Positions 44,798 to 53,097 of a stretch of 64,000 nucleotides of DNA are shown here, in pieces. A model generated the notes under the pieces. That model ran no database searches, was not told where the DNA came from, and saw only the letters and a program-made list of their open reading frames with translations. The translations under genes were made by a program, and so were the position numbers. Every line of letters starts with the position of its first letter. The stretch's first letter is position 1. This DNA is from Saprospiraceae bacterium (lineage in GTDB: Bacteria > Bacteroidota > Bacteroidia > Chitinophagales > Saprospiraceae): contig JAHDHQ010000008.1 in the NCBI GenBank assembly GCA_020631235.1, forward strand, positions 1-64,000, written 5' to 3'.

Positions 44798-45901
44798 TTA
44801 GACTATAAGTAAAGGAATATCTAATTCGATGGCTAAGGACTTGTTAGCAGAAGGTTTAAAAATGTTGCTAATCCATGGTTTAAATGTTCTACTAGAAACT
44901 AATAAACCTGTATTGTTTTCTTCAATATGATGCAATAAAGCCTCACTTACATCATCGCCATTTAATGGGTCAAAAGACAGCTTAGATTTGGGATAATGCA
45001 GTGACCATCTTTTCATTAAGCTAAACTCATCAAAAACATTTGCGTCTTCTTCTTGAACATGTACAAAGTTTAAATCAGCATTATTCTGCTTAGCTATTTC
45101 ACTAACTAATTCAATACTGGTTTCTGCATCTTTTGGACTTGCAACAGCCAGGGTAATTTTGTTTAGGGTATTTAATTCGTACTCTTCCGGGACAAGCAAA
45201 ACTGGAATGTCAGACTTGAGTGCAACATCTAATGAAACAGAACCAAACAATTGCTTAATTATTTTATTTTTTCCTTTAGCACCCATCACAATTAAGCTAG
45301 ATTCTTTTTCTGTAGCAAAGTCGATAATGGATTTAGCAGCGAAGCCAGATATAAAATCAGATTCGATAATTTGCCCAAAATGGTCGTGATCCAACCATAA
45401 TTTGTTGATTTTATCCACATATTCTTCAAAGCGATCTTTTGCGGATTGTTCCAAATCAGTAAAATTGTTGGATACGGCTACTTCCTCATCCGTCAAAGAG
45501 GGTCTAAATACATGCACTATGTGAAATACACAATCTTTGTTTTTAAATAGATTTAATGCGTATAATAAAGCATTCTCGGCGTTAATTGAAAAGTCTATTG
45601 GAATGATTATTTTCTTCATAGTCGGATAGTTTAAAGCTTTTAAAATGGTCTTGTTTACTTTATGTGTAAATTGTTGTAGAGAGCTATTTTTTTCGAAGCT
45701 TATAATTTCTTTTTGGCCAATGCGTATAGATGGTATGGAAGGAAGTTTTAATTTGATAAACTGCTTTACATCCTCTTCAATTTCAATATCAGCGCTTACA
45801 TTTCCACGTTCTAACATTTTCGAAACCATATGTCTTAAATATTCTCGATTAGAGGATTTTCTTCCGTATATGGTTAGTTGAATTTTATCAGAGGTATTCA
45901 T
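44798..45901 (-). CDS. Fusion: thioredoxin-fold domain plus tandem Usp
   Basis: 367 residues from the ATG at 45901 (other in-frame starts reach 45925). N-terminal domain (about 1-92) has the strand-helix-strand pattern of a thioredoxin/glutaredoxin fold, IQLTIYGRKSSN and a cis-Pro-like LPSIPSIRIG, but KSSN replaces CxxC, so it is not a dithiol redox domain. The rest (from KKIIIPIDFSINAENALLYAL) is a Usp with a full ATP motif (VMGAKGKNKIIKQLFGSV) and a second degenerate Usp half. It overlaps the upstream CBS gene by 14 bases. Confidence 0.8.
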   Translation of the reverse strand: MNTSDKIQLTIYGRKSSNREYLRHMVSKMLERGNVSADIEIEEDVKQFIKLKLPSIPSIRIGQKEIISFEKNSSLQQFTHKVNKTILKALNYPTMKKIIIPIDFSINAENALLYALNLFKNKDCVFHIVHVFRPSLTDEEVAVSNNFTDLEQSAKDRFEEYVDKINKLWLDHDHFGQIIESDFISGFAAKSIIDFATEKESSLIVMGAKGKNKIIKQLFGSVSLDVALKSDIPVLLVPEEYELNTLNKITLAVASPKDAETSIELVSEIAKQNNADLNFVHVQEEDANVFDEFSLMKRWSLHYPKSKLSFDPLNGDDVSEALLHHIEENNTGLLVSSRTFKPWISNIFKPSANKSLAIELDIPLLIV

Positions 45902-46325
45902 TGGTGATATTTTTATCATCAGCAATTTGATTAATAATGTCGTAGGTACTTACTATGCCTACAAGCTTTTCCTTTTCAACAATAGGTATAGCATGAAACA
46001 GATTTTCTTTAAAGATTTCCAAGGCCACATTTATTTTGTCATCTGGTTGCAGTGTTGCCATTTTTGTAGTCATAATGTCTTCGACCGATGTAGCTTTTAA
46101 TCGTAACGATTCTTCTTCACTATCGACACTCTTATTGTAGCCTGATTTAAAGAACAGTAAATCGGATTTACTTAAAATACCTTTGAGTCTTCCGCTTTCC
46201 ACAACCGGCAAATGATGAAACCTATTCAAAGCAAATAATTTGTCTGCCTTATTTAAGTGATCTTTAGGATGGAGCGTTTCTATCTCCTTTGTCATAATGT
46301 TTTTAACTGGACCTAATAAATTCAT
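45888..46325 (-). CDS. CBS-domain-pair protein
   Basis: 145 residues from the ATG at 46325 (MNLLGPVKNIMTKEIETL). A longer frame to 46361 would add 12 residues. Two CBS motifs: KNIMTKEIETLHPKDHLNKADKLFA and EDIMTTKMATLQPDDKINVALEIF. First gene of the minus-strand Usp operon, divergent from the REC-CRP regulator; a palindrome lies between. Confidence 0.86.
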   Translation of the reverse strand: MNLLGPVKNIMTKEIETLHPKDHLNKADKLFALNRFHHLPVVESGRLKGILSKSDLLFFKSGYNKSVDSEEESLRLKATSVEDIMTTKMATLQPDDKINVALEIFKENLFHAIPIVEKEKLVGIVSTYDIINQIADDKNITNEYL

Positions 46326-46371
46326 TTTGTTAATTTTATATAAATGTAGAATCAAAGGCATTTAGTAGGAA

Positions 46372-46383
46372 TGATTTAAATCA
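46372..46383. promoter_or_regulatory. FNR/CRP-type palindrome TGAT-TTAA-ATCA
   Basis: Identical in sequence to the box at 41251. It lies between the CBS-Usp operon (minus) and the REC-CRP regulator (plus). On the minus strand an 11-base gap leads to a -7-like TGCCTTTG (46360-46353), as at 34886. It would allow autoregulation. Confidence 0.65.
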
Positions 46384-46416
46384 TCCCGACTTATGATCTT
46401 TATCAATTGGGATTTT

Positions 46417-47472
46417 ATGAAGAAAATTTTAGTCATAGAGGATACCCTTGAAGTAAGAGAAAACTTAGAGGAAATCTTAGTATTAGATGGTTATGAAGTA
46501 ATCACTGCAAGCAATGGAAAAATCGGTGTGCAACTTGCTAATGAACATTTACCAGATTTAATCATTTGTGATGTCATGATGCCTGAGCTAGATGGTTTTG
46601 GGGTACTTAAAATCCTCAACAAACAAAAATCTACCTATGATATACCCTTCATTTTCCTAACGGCGAAGGCTGAAAAAGTGGATTACCGTAAAGGAATGGG
46701 TCTAGGCGCGGATGACTACATAACCAAACCTTTTGATGATACAGAATTATTAAGCGCAATAGAAATACGTTTAAAGAAAAGTGCTCGATTAAAAAGCATT
46801 GATTCCGATGATGAAGGTTTGCAAAGATTTTTTTCTGAAGCAAAAGCAAATACGGAATTTGAAAAATTGAGTTTGGACCGAGAAGTTAGAATGTTTAAAA
46901 AAGGTGATGTTATATATCAAGAGGACCAAAAAGCAAGGTGGTTATTTTATGTAGTTTCTGGCGAGGTTAAGGTATTCCAAACAAATGACTTTGGTAAGGA
47001 GCTCATCATTAATATATACAAGGGTGGTGAATTTTTTGGTTATTTTCCTTTACTCAAAGAAACTAAATATGTAAATAGTGCCGAAGCAACTCAAGATTCT
47101 ACCCTCCGATTAATACCTGAAGAAGATTTTAAACTTTTACTTTTTAACAACAGAGACTTTGCTGCAAAATTTATTCAGATGATAGCAAGTGAAGCAGAAA
47201 GTAACGAACAGCTTCTAATCGATTTAGCTTATAGTTCTGTTCGCAAAAAAGTGGCTAATGCTTTAGTTACCTTATCAGCTAAACGTATGGATGAGCAGGA
47301 TAACAATATTTCCTTTGAGTCAAGCAGAAATGATCTGGCAGAATTAGCTGGAGTAGCAAAAGAGACATTGATTCGAACTCTAGGTGATTTTAAAACGGAA
47401 AAACTAATTACTGTAGATGGAAATAAATTTACTGTTTTGTCCTTACAAGAGCTAAAATCAATGCCTCAATAA
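46417..47472 (+). CDS. Response regulator fused to CRP/FNR transcription factor
   Basis: 351 residues from the ATG at 46417. REC domain 1-120 (phosphoacceptor Asp52 in IICDVMMP, Lys104 in YITKPF); cyclic-nucleotide-binding/FNR sensor fold about 148-260 (GDVIYQEDQKARWLFYVVSGEVKVF, GEFFGYF); CRP-type helix-turn-helix about 300-335, SRNDLAELAGVAKETLIRTLGDF. In the recognition helix Glu316 and Arg320 occupy the DNA-contacting positions of CRP (E181, R185) and FNR (E209, R213). No iron-sulfur cysteine set is present, so phosphorylation rather than O2 binding by an Fe-S cluster is the likely switch. It sits beside a TGAT-N4-ATCA box, within the stress island. Confidence 0.9.
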   Translation: MKKILVIEDTLEVRENLEEILVLDGYEVITASNGKIGVQLANEHLPDLIICDVMMPELDGFGVLKILNKQKSTYDIPFIFLTAKAEKVDYRKGMGLGADDYITKPFDDTELLSAIEIRLKKSARLKSIDSDDEGLQRFFSEAKANTEFEKLSLDREVRMFKKGDVIYQEDQKARWLFYVVSGEVKVFQTNDFGKELIINIYKGGEFFGYFPLLKETKYVNSAEATQDSTLRLIPEEDFKLLLFNNRDFAAKFIQMIASEAESNEQLLIDLAYSSVRKKVANALVTLSAKRMDEQDNNISFESSRNDLAELAGVAKETLIRTLGDFKTEKLITVDGNKFTVLSLQELKSMPQ

Positions 47473-47474
47473 TG

Positions 47475-47696
47475 TTAAGCTGCTTGATCAAGTTTATTTT
47501 GTTGAGCAGTTCTAAAGTTGATCGTTTTTCTCTCTTTCTTGTCAAAAAACTGAATACCCATAAGGCAACTAAAGAAAATAGGTACAGCCAAAATACCTAA
47601 AAGCGGTGCTCCAATAGCAAATGCTGCTACTACAATAAATATCATTAATTGAAATCTCCAATATATGGCTTCGAATGTTGCTTGATACGCTTTCAT
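47475..47696 (-). CDS. Small membrane protein of the stress island
   Basis: 73 residues from the ATG at 47696 (MKAYQATFEAIYWRF); a longer in-frame start gives 95 but is less likely. One long hydrophobic region (FQLMIFIVVAAFAIGAPLLGILAVPIFFSCLMG) probably forms two tight helices, with a charged tail. A TGAT-N4-ATCA box lies 54 bases upstream, so it may belong to the regulon. Confidence 0.6.
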   Translation of the reverse strand: MKAYQATFEAIYWRFQLMIFIVVAAFAIGAPLLGILAVPIFFSCLMGIQFFDKKERKTINFRTAQQNKLDQAA

Positions 47697-47749
47697 AATT
47701 TGTTGTTTTGTTATAAAACAAAGATGGACTATATGAATGCGCCCTGCAC

Positions 47750-47761
47750 TGATGCTAATCA
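47750..47761. promoter_or_regulatory. FNR/CRP-type palindrome TGAT-GCTA-ATCA
   Basis: Upstream of the small membrane protein gene on the minus strand, between it and the end of the methyltransferase gene. It marks the right edge of the island. Confidence 0.5.
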
Positions 47762-47780
47762 TTCTGTCTAATGATTTTTG

Positions 47781-48482
47781 TCAGCCTATTAAAAACACTG
47801 TATTTTTTTTGCCTATTTCTATACGGCTATTTTTCCAATCACTTATTTTTTTGGTAATTATGGATTCTTCCTTACCATTGATTTCTGTAGCTACACATAA
47901 GAAGATGCTGGGTTTGAGGTGTTTTACTAAAGCCTTCAACATCCGATCATTTCGGTAGGGAGTTTCTATCCAGATTTGCGTTTCTTTTTCTTGTAATACG
48001 CGCTTTTCTAATTGGTTTAGTTTTTTTCTTAGTGCGTCATCTTTAATCGGAAGATAACCGTGAAAAGTAAATCGCTGACCATTTAATCCTGATGCCATCA
48101 AGGCCAGCAATAAGGAATTGGGACCTACATATGGGATTACTTTGTATTCTTCTCTTTGTGCTGCCATTACATAGAGGTTTCCAGGATCCGCAATGCAAGG
48201 GGTGCCTGCTTCTGAGAGTAGGGCAAGCTTTTTTCCTTCTTGGAGCCAAGCCAGCATTTGGTCAGTTTGTGATCCTGGATTGTTTTTATCCATTTCTAAA
48301 ATGTTCAATTCTTGGATGGCTACTGGAAATTTAAGTGAACTTAACCATCGCCGAGTAGTCCTTGCTCGTTCGGTTATAAAATAGCGGCAAGATTTTATCT
48401 CATTTAAAAGAAAATCAGAAAATTGATGGTTTGTTTCTTCCGCAATGGGACAAGGGAATAAATGCAATTCTCCTGCCATCAT
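47781..48482 (-). CDS. RsmI-like SAM-dependent methyltransferase (tetrapyrrole methylase fold)
   Basis: 233 residues; a second ATG lies one codon on. Motifs LLSEAGTPCIADPGN and VIPYVGPNSLLLALMASGLNGQRFTFHGYLP match RsmI, which methylates the 2'-O of C1402 in 16S rRNA with RsmH. It is shorter than RsmI (about 286) and lacks the C-terminal extension, so it is either a shortened RsmI or a paralog of uncertain target. It overlaps the AI-2E gene by 4 bases. Confidence 0.8.
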   Translation of the reverse strand: MMAGELHLFPCPIAEETNHQFSDFLLNEIKSCRYFITERARTTRRWLSSLKFPVAIQELNILEMDKNNPGSQTDQMLAWLQEGKKLALLSEAGTPCIADPGNLYVMAAQREEYKVIPYVGPNSLLLALMASGLNGQRFTFHGYLPIKDDALRKKLNQLEKRVLQEKETQIWIETPYRNDRMLKALVKHLKPSIFLCVATEINGKEESIITKKISDWKNSRIEIGKKNTVFLIG

Positions 48483-49759
48483 TCAATACTTTTAGTAATA
48501 CTTTGTATCACTTTAAATTCAGACAAAAATATTTTAGCTAAGACTCTAAACACAGTATAAACAGGGATGGCTAAAACCATACCCAAGACGCCTCCAAACT
48601 TAGAGCCTACCAAAACAATGATAAATATTTCGAGCGGATGTGCTTTAACACTCTTGGAAAAAATAAATGGTTGCAGCAAAAAATTATCCAACATCTGCAT
48701 AAGTGCAAATACCAAAACAACTTTACCTAACAGCGGCAACATCTGATCATAAAAACTTAAATCTAAGTTGGACGATACCGTAATAATGACAGCAAAAGAA
48801 GCACCTATGATCGGACCGATATAAGGAATAATATTCATTAAAGCAGCAAAAAAGCCGATCAACAAAGCGTTCTTTACACTTAACAATCCTAATAGTGTAC
48901 TCACAAATACGGTGATGATAGTCACTTGTGTAAGTATCCCTAAAAAATACCGAATCAATAATTTAGTGGCATCATCCATAGCCTTGAGCGACTTACCTTC
49001 AAATTTATCTGGGATAATGGCAGAAATGATCCTATCGACCAATCCTTGCTCTTTCAAAAAGAAAAAGGCAATAAAAAAAATGGAAAAAATAGCAATGAGA
49101 AAATTGCTAAAAAACCCAAAAACAGTACCAAAAACAGAAGTGATACGCTGAGGATTTAGCGAGCTAGCAATTCCTCGTTTGGTGCGTTCGATAATGCTTA
49201 AATCGTCTAAGTTTTCTTCTTTTTCAATGTCGTTTAATCCTTGATGGTCTGAAGGTAGCACATTAACCATTAAAGTAACATTCCGAAGGCCTGAAGAATC
49301 AGACTCTGCCTCAAGTAAGCTATCGATGCTTACTATTTTTGTACTTATCTGTTCATCGATTATTTGCTGATCTTCACTTTTCTCATCAGTACTTTCTTCG
49401 GTCTTAGGAGCCATCAGTCCCTTATCGATCATCCAAGCTTCATAGTCATTTAAAGGCTCTTCCAGACTGCCTATCATGGCTTCATAATCAATGGAAGCAA
49501 GATTTCTCACTTGCTGCACTAAAGGTGGAATAAAAATTCTCACGATTAAGAAAAAACCTAGAGCTATCACTCCTAAACTTACCACAGCACTGAAAGTAGG
49601 CCCTATATATTTTGTAAAAAACGAAGCTATAGGAGCTCCCAACATAGAAAGAACCCAAGCGATCACCATATAAATAAGGATATCGCTCAAATAAAAAACA
49701 GCCAAAAAAACCAAAAGAATGGATATAATGGCAATAACATATCTGGATTTTAGCAGCAT
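48479..49759 (-). CDS. AI-2E/PerM-family membrane protein
   Basis: 426 residues with about eight transmembrane helices in the AI-2E layout: N-terminal helix triplet, a soluble insertion (about 100-200, rich in Glu and Ser), then helices with conserved LIGFFAALMNIIPYIGPIIGA and VGSKFGGVLGMVLAIPVYTVFRVL. The family includes putative autoinducer-2 exporters and Na+/H+ antiporters; the substrate is unknown. Confidence 0.85.
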   Translation of the reverse strand: MLLKSRYVIAIISILLVFLAVFYLSDILIYMVIAWVLSMLGAPIASFFTKYIGPTFSAVVSLGVIALGFFLIVRIFIPPLVQQVRNLASIDYEAMIGSLEEPLNDYEAWMIDKGLMAPKTEESTDEKSEDQQIIDEQISTKIVSIDSLLEAESDSSGLRNVTLMVNVLPSDHQGLNDIEKEENLDDLSIIERTKRGIASSLNPQRITSVFGTVFGFFSNFLIAIFSIFFIAFFFLKEQGLVDRIISAIIPDKFEGKSLKAMDDATKLLIRYFLGILTQVTIITVFVSTLLGLLSVKNALLIGFFAALMNIIPYIGPIIGASFAVIITVSSNLDLSFYDQMLPLLGKVVLVFALMQMLDNFLLQPFIFSKSVKAHPLEIFIIVLVGSKFGGVLGMVLAIPVYTVFRVLAKIFLSEFKVIQSITKSIE

Positions 49760-49789
49760 ATTTTTCCTATTAAGTCTAAGATATACAAT

Positions 49790-50725
49790 CTATCCTTTCT
49801 CTTTTTTTAAAAACTCAATATTTCGTCGAAGACCTTCATATTTCGTACGCATGATAGGTGTACCTTTAAATAATTCGAAAAACACTTCCTCTGTAATCTC
49901 TTCCCACGCTTGTTTACTCATCTCCATGGTTTGTTGTTTTGGTTCGAAATCAGCTTCATTGTGTTGCTTAGCGAAGCGGTTCCACGGACAGACTTGCTGG
50001 CAAATATCACAACCAAACATCCAATTTTCCATTTTGTCCTGGAAATAGCTAGGTATGGCCTCTTTTAATTCTATAGTTGCGTAAGATATACATTTGCTAC
50101 CATCTAACACATACCCTTCTGGGCTTATTGCATCGGTAGGACAAGCATCTATACATCGGGTACAAGTGCCGCAATGGTCCTTTATGGGGTGGTCCACATC
50201 TAGATCCAAATCGCAAATTATTTCTGCTAAAAAAAAGTACGATCCGTGTTTCGGGTTGAGCAATAAAGTATGTTTGCCTACCCATCCTACACCCGCTCTT
50301 TTGGCCCAATCTCGCTCTAAAACTGGCGCAGAATCCACAAAAATACGTGCATTAAAATTACCCAGTTTTTCTTGGAGATTTGCCAGCATTTGTTTTAGTT
50401 TTTTCTTTAAAACTTTGTGGTAGTCACGACCATAAGCATAACTAGCTATTTTTGGGGCTTCAGAATCTTTTTGGTTCAATGTCGTGTGATAATTAAAGGA
50501 TAAACTAATGACTGACTTCGCCCCAGGAACTAACTTTGTGGGGTCCACACGCAAATCAAAATGACGCTCCATATAACTCATCTTTCCATGCTTGCCTTGA
50601 GCTAACCAATCAGTTAAGCGACGGGCTTCCTCATCCATAAATGCTGCTTTAGCAATACCGATATGCTCAAAGCCATAATCCAGCGCCAACTGCTTTACTA
50701 ATATACTCTTTGCGGTTTTATCCAT
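49790..50725 (-). CDS. queG: Epoxyqueuosine reductase (QueG)
   Basis: 311 residues. A cobalamin-dependent reductase that turns epoxyqueuosine to queuosine in tRNA anticodons. Markers: an N-terminal GFEHIGIAKA, SLSFNYHTTL, HTLLLNPKHGSYFFLAEIICDLDL, then two [4Fe-4S] sites (CGTCTRCIDACPTDAI and CISYATIELKEAIP with FGCDICQQVCPWN). Slightly shorter than E. coli QueG (379) in the C-terminal HEAT-like part. Confidence 0.94.
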   Translation of the reverse strand: MDKTAKSILVKQLALDYGFEHIGIAKAAFMDEEARRLTDWLAQGKHGKMSYMERHFDLRVDPTKLVPGAKSVISLSFNYHTTLNQKDSEAPKIASYAYGRDYHKVLKKKLKQMLANLQEKLGNFNARIFVDSAPVLERDWAKRAGVGWVGKHTLLLNPKHGSYFFLAEIICDLDLDVDHPIKDHCGTCTRCIDACPTDAISPEGYVLDGSKCISYATIELKEAIPSYFQDKMENWMFGCDICQQVCPWNRFAKQHNEADFEPKQQTMEMSKQAWEEITEEVFFELFKGTPIMRTKYEGLRRNIEFLKKEKG

Positions 50726-50895
50726 GATGACTCATAAAGATATCCATTTAGAAGCTTCCATAAAATGTATGACCACTTAATTCTTGATTCATTATAACGC
50801 ATATTAACTCAACATCTACGCATACTCATTAGCTCTATATCTCGGCATAAAACACAACTAACTTGGGCATCATTACATCACTAAAAAAGGATACT

Positions 50896-53097
50896 ATGAA
50901 AAATGTATGTTATTTTATTTGCTTACTAGTTTGTGTAGGCAAACTACAAGCACAAGAAAACAAAGCTAATCAATCACCGTATTTTCAAGTACTAACGGAA
51001 GGAATAACATCCACAGACTTTCCATTGCTCAGTACATCTGCAGACGCTCATATTACTGGTCCAGTAGCGGATGTGGAGATTGCTCAAGTCTATCAGAATA
51101 AGGGGCTCATCCCTATGGAAGCCAGCTATGTTTTTCCACTTTCTACAAATGCTGCAGTCTACCACATGGAGATGAAAATAGGTGAAAAAATAATTGTAGC
51201 AGAAATACAAGAAAAGCAACAAGCCAGAAACACCTATGAAAAAGCAAAACAAGAAGGCAAAACAGCCAGTCTATTAGAACAGCACAAACCAAATGTTTTC
51301 CAAATGAACGTAGGGAACATCATGCCTGGAGAAACCATCGAAGTATCCTTACGATATAACGAACTACTAAAACCAAACAATAAAATATACGAATTTGTAT
51401 TTCCCACGGTGGTAGGTCCTAGATACGTAGATGCTGGTGACCATGCGCCCTATGCAAATAATCCTCACAGTCGATCAGGCATTGATCCAGGGTTTTTATT
51501 TGATATCAAAGTAAGCATGCACGGTAGTGAAAACATTGCTTTTAGTCACTGCAAAACCCATAAAATAAATACTGATTACGTTTCATCAGATAGCTATAAT
51601 CTACGTCTAGATCCAACAGAAAAGCATGGGGCCAATCGTGATTTTATACTCAGATATAGCTTCGCAAAAGAGGAATGGTCTAATGGCACTTTTTTATATG
51701 AAGAAAATGGAGAAAAATTCTTTTTATCCATCATAGAGCCTCCACAAAGAGAAAACGATCTTGAACTAGCACCCAGAGAGTATATCTTCGTAATGGATGT
51801 GTCAGGTTCGATGACTGGTTTCCCTTTAGATGTGTCTAAGGCCTTGATGCAAGACTTAGTTTGTCATCTAAATCCATGGGATAAGTTTAACATCATGTTG
51901 TTTGCCGGAGGGTCCCAACTTATGTCTACTATGTCTTTACTGGCCACTCAAGAAAACATGGAAAAGGCTACTGATTTTCTTTCTGATGAAAGTAGATATG
52001 GAGGAGGTACGAGGCTTTTGCCAGCAATGCAAGAAGCTATAAATCTACCTACTGATCAAGCCATCAGTTCACGCTCCATCGTAGTCATCACTGATGGATA
52101 TGTGACAGTAGAAAAAGAAGTATTTGATTTAATCGGAAACAATCTACATAAGGCTAATATTTTTACTTTCGGAATTGGAAGTTCGGTTAATAGACACCTT
52201 ATCGAAGGAATGGCCCATATCGGTAGAGGCGAACCATTAATCATTACTGATCTGCAAAATGCAAAAGCCAAAGCCAGTAAATTTAGGGAGTACATACAAA
52301 GACCTATTCTAAGTAATATTGAGATTGAGTTTTCTGGAATGGAAGTGTATGATGTTATTCCTAAGACTATTCCGGATCTATTAGCTGAGCGACCAGTCTA
52401 CATATTTGGTAAATACAAAGGTGAGCATAGAGGCAAACTAAAACTAAAGGCTAATAAGGGAAGAAAACGTTTTAAAACTTCGCTCAATATTGACACAAAA
52501 AACCTGAGTAAAGACCACCAAGCCATACGATATTTATGGGCAAGAGAGCAAATAAAAAGTCTGGAATACTTAAATCATTTAGAGCATAACGATGCTATAA
52601 AGGAAGAAATAACTCGTTTAGGTCTCTCGTATAATTTATTAACTGAGCATACTTCATTTGTAGGTGTAAATCACGAACAAGTAGTTAATACTTCAGGAAA
52701 AACAGTGAAAGTGAAACAAGTACTTCCTATGCCTCAAGGAGTATCTAATCATGCCATCGGATTTAGTATGGATATCGAAGAAGTGGTGGAAGCTAAATCA
52801 CACAAAGCTGCTAAAGTATTGTTCGTTTCTATGGAAACAGAGAAAGGTCAATACTATAATCAATCACTACATCATGTGCTGACAAAACAAATTGTGTTTA
52901 CACCAGAAGAAGAAGCTTTTTTACAGCACAACGTACTGAGTCTAGATTACCATTATGGCACAAACCAATGGGTATTAACTGACAAGAACCAAGCAATGAG
53001 CGATGATTTTAAACAACAATTCGTCGCCTTACTAAAAGCACATATGACAGACTTTACCCAATCAATGACCATTAAATTCGAATTTTTATGGGTATAA
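50896..53097 (+). CDS. Secreted VIT and von Willebrand type A domain protein
   Basis: 733 residues from the ATG at 50896 (signal peptide FICLLVCVGKLQAQ); the longer start at 50863 is unlikely. N-terminal VIT (vault/inter-alpha-trypsin) domain about 25-160 (PVADVEIAQVYQNKGLIPMEASYVFPLSTNAAVY). vWA domain about 285-450 with MIDAS FVMDVSGSMTG. A C-terminal helical region follows. Metal-dependent adhesion is expected. Its stop overlaps the next gene by 10 bases, so translation is coupled. Confidence 0.85.
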   Translation: MKNVCYFICLLVCVGKLQAQENKANQSPYFQVLTEGITSTDFPLLSTSADAHITGPVADVEIAQVYQNKGLIPMEASYVFPLSTNAAVYHMEMKIGEKIIVAEIQEKQQARNTYEKAKQEGKTASLLEQHKPNVFQMNVGNIMPGETIEVSLRYNELLKPNNKIYEFVFPTVVGPRYVDAGDHAPYANNPHSRSGIDPGFLFDIKVSMHGSENIAFSHCKTHKINTDYVSSDSYNLRLDPTEKHGANRDFILRYSFAKEEWSNGTFLYEENGEKFFLSIIEPPQRENDLELAPREYIFVMDVSGSMTGFPLDVSKALMQDLVCHLNPWDKFNIMLFAGGSQLMSTMSLLATQENMEKATDFLSDESRYGGGTRLLPAMQEAINLPTDQAISSRSIVVITDGYVTVEKEVFDLIGNNLHKANIFTFGIGSSVNRHLIEGMAHIGRGEPLIITDLQNAKAKASKFREYIQRPILSNIEIEFSGMEVYDVIPKTIPDLLAERPVYIFGKYKGEHRGKLKLKANKGRKRFKTSLNIDTKNLSKDHQAIRYLWAREQIKSLEYLNHLEHNDAIKEEITRLGLSYNLLTEHTSFVGVNHEQVVNTSGKTVKVKQVLPMPQGVSNHAIGFSMDIEEVVEAKSHKAAKVLFVSMETEKGQYYNQSLHHVLTKQIVFTPEEEAFLQHNVLSLDYHYGTNQWVLTDKNQAMSDDFKQQFVALLKAHMTDFTQSMTIKFEFLWV

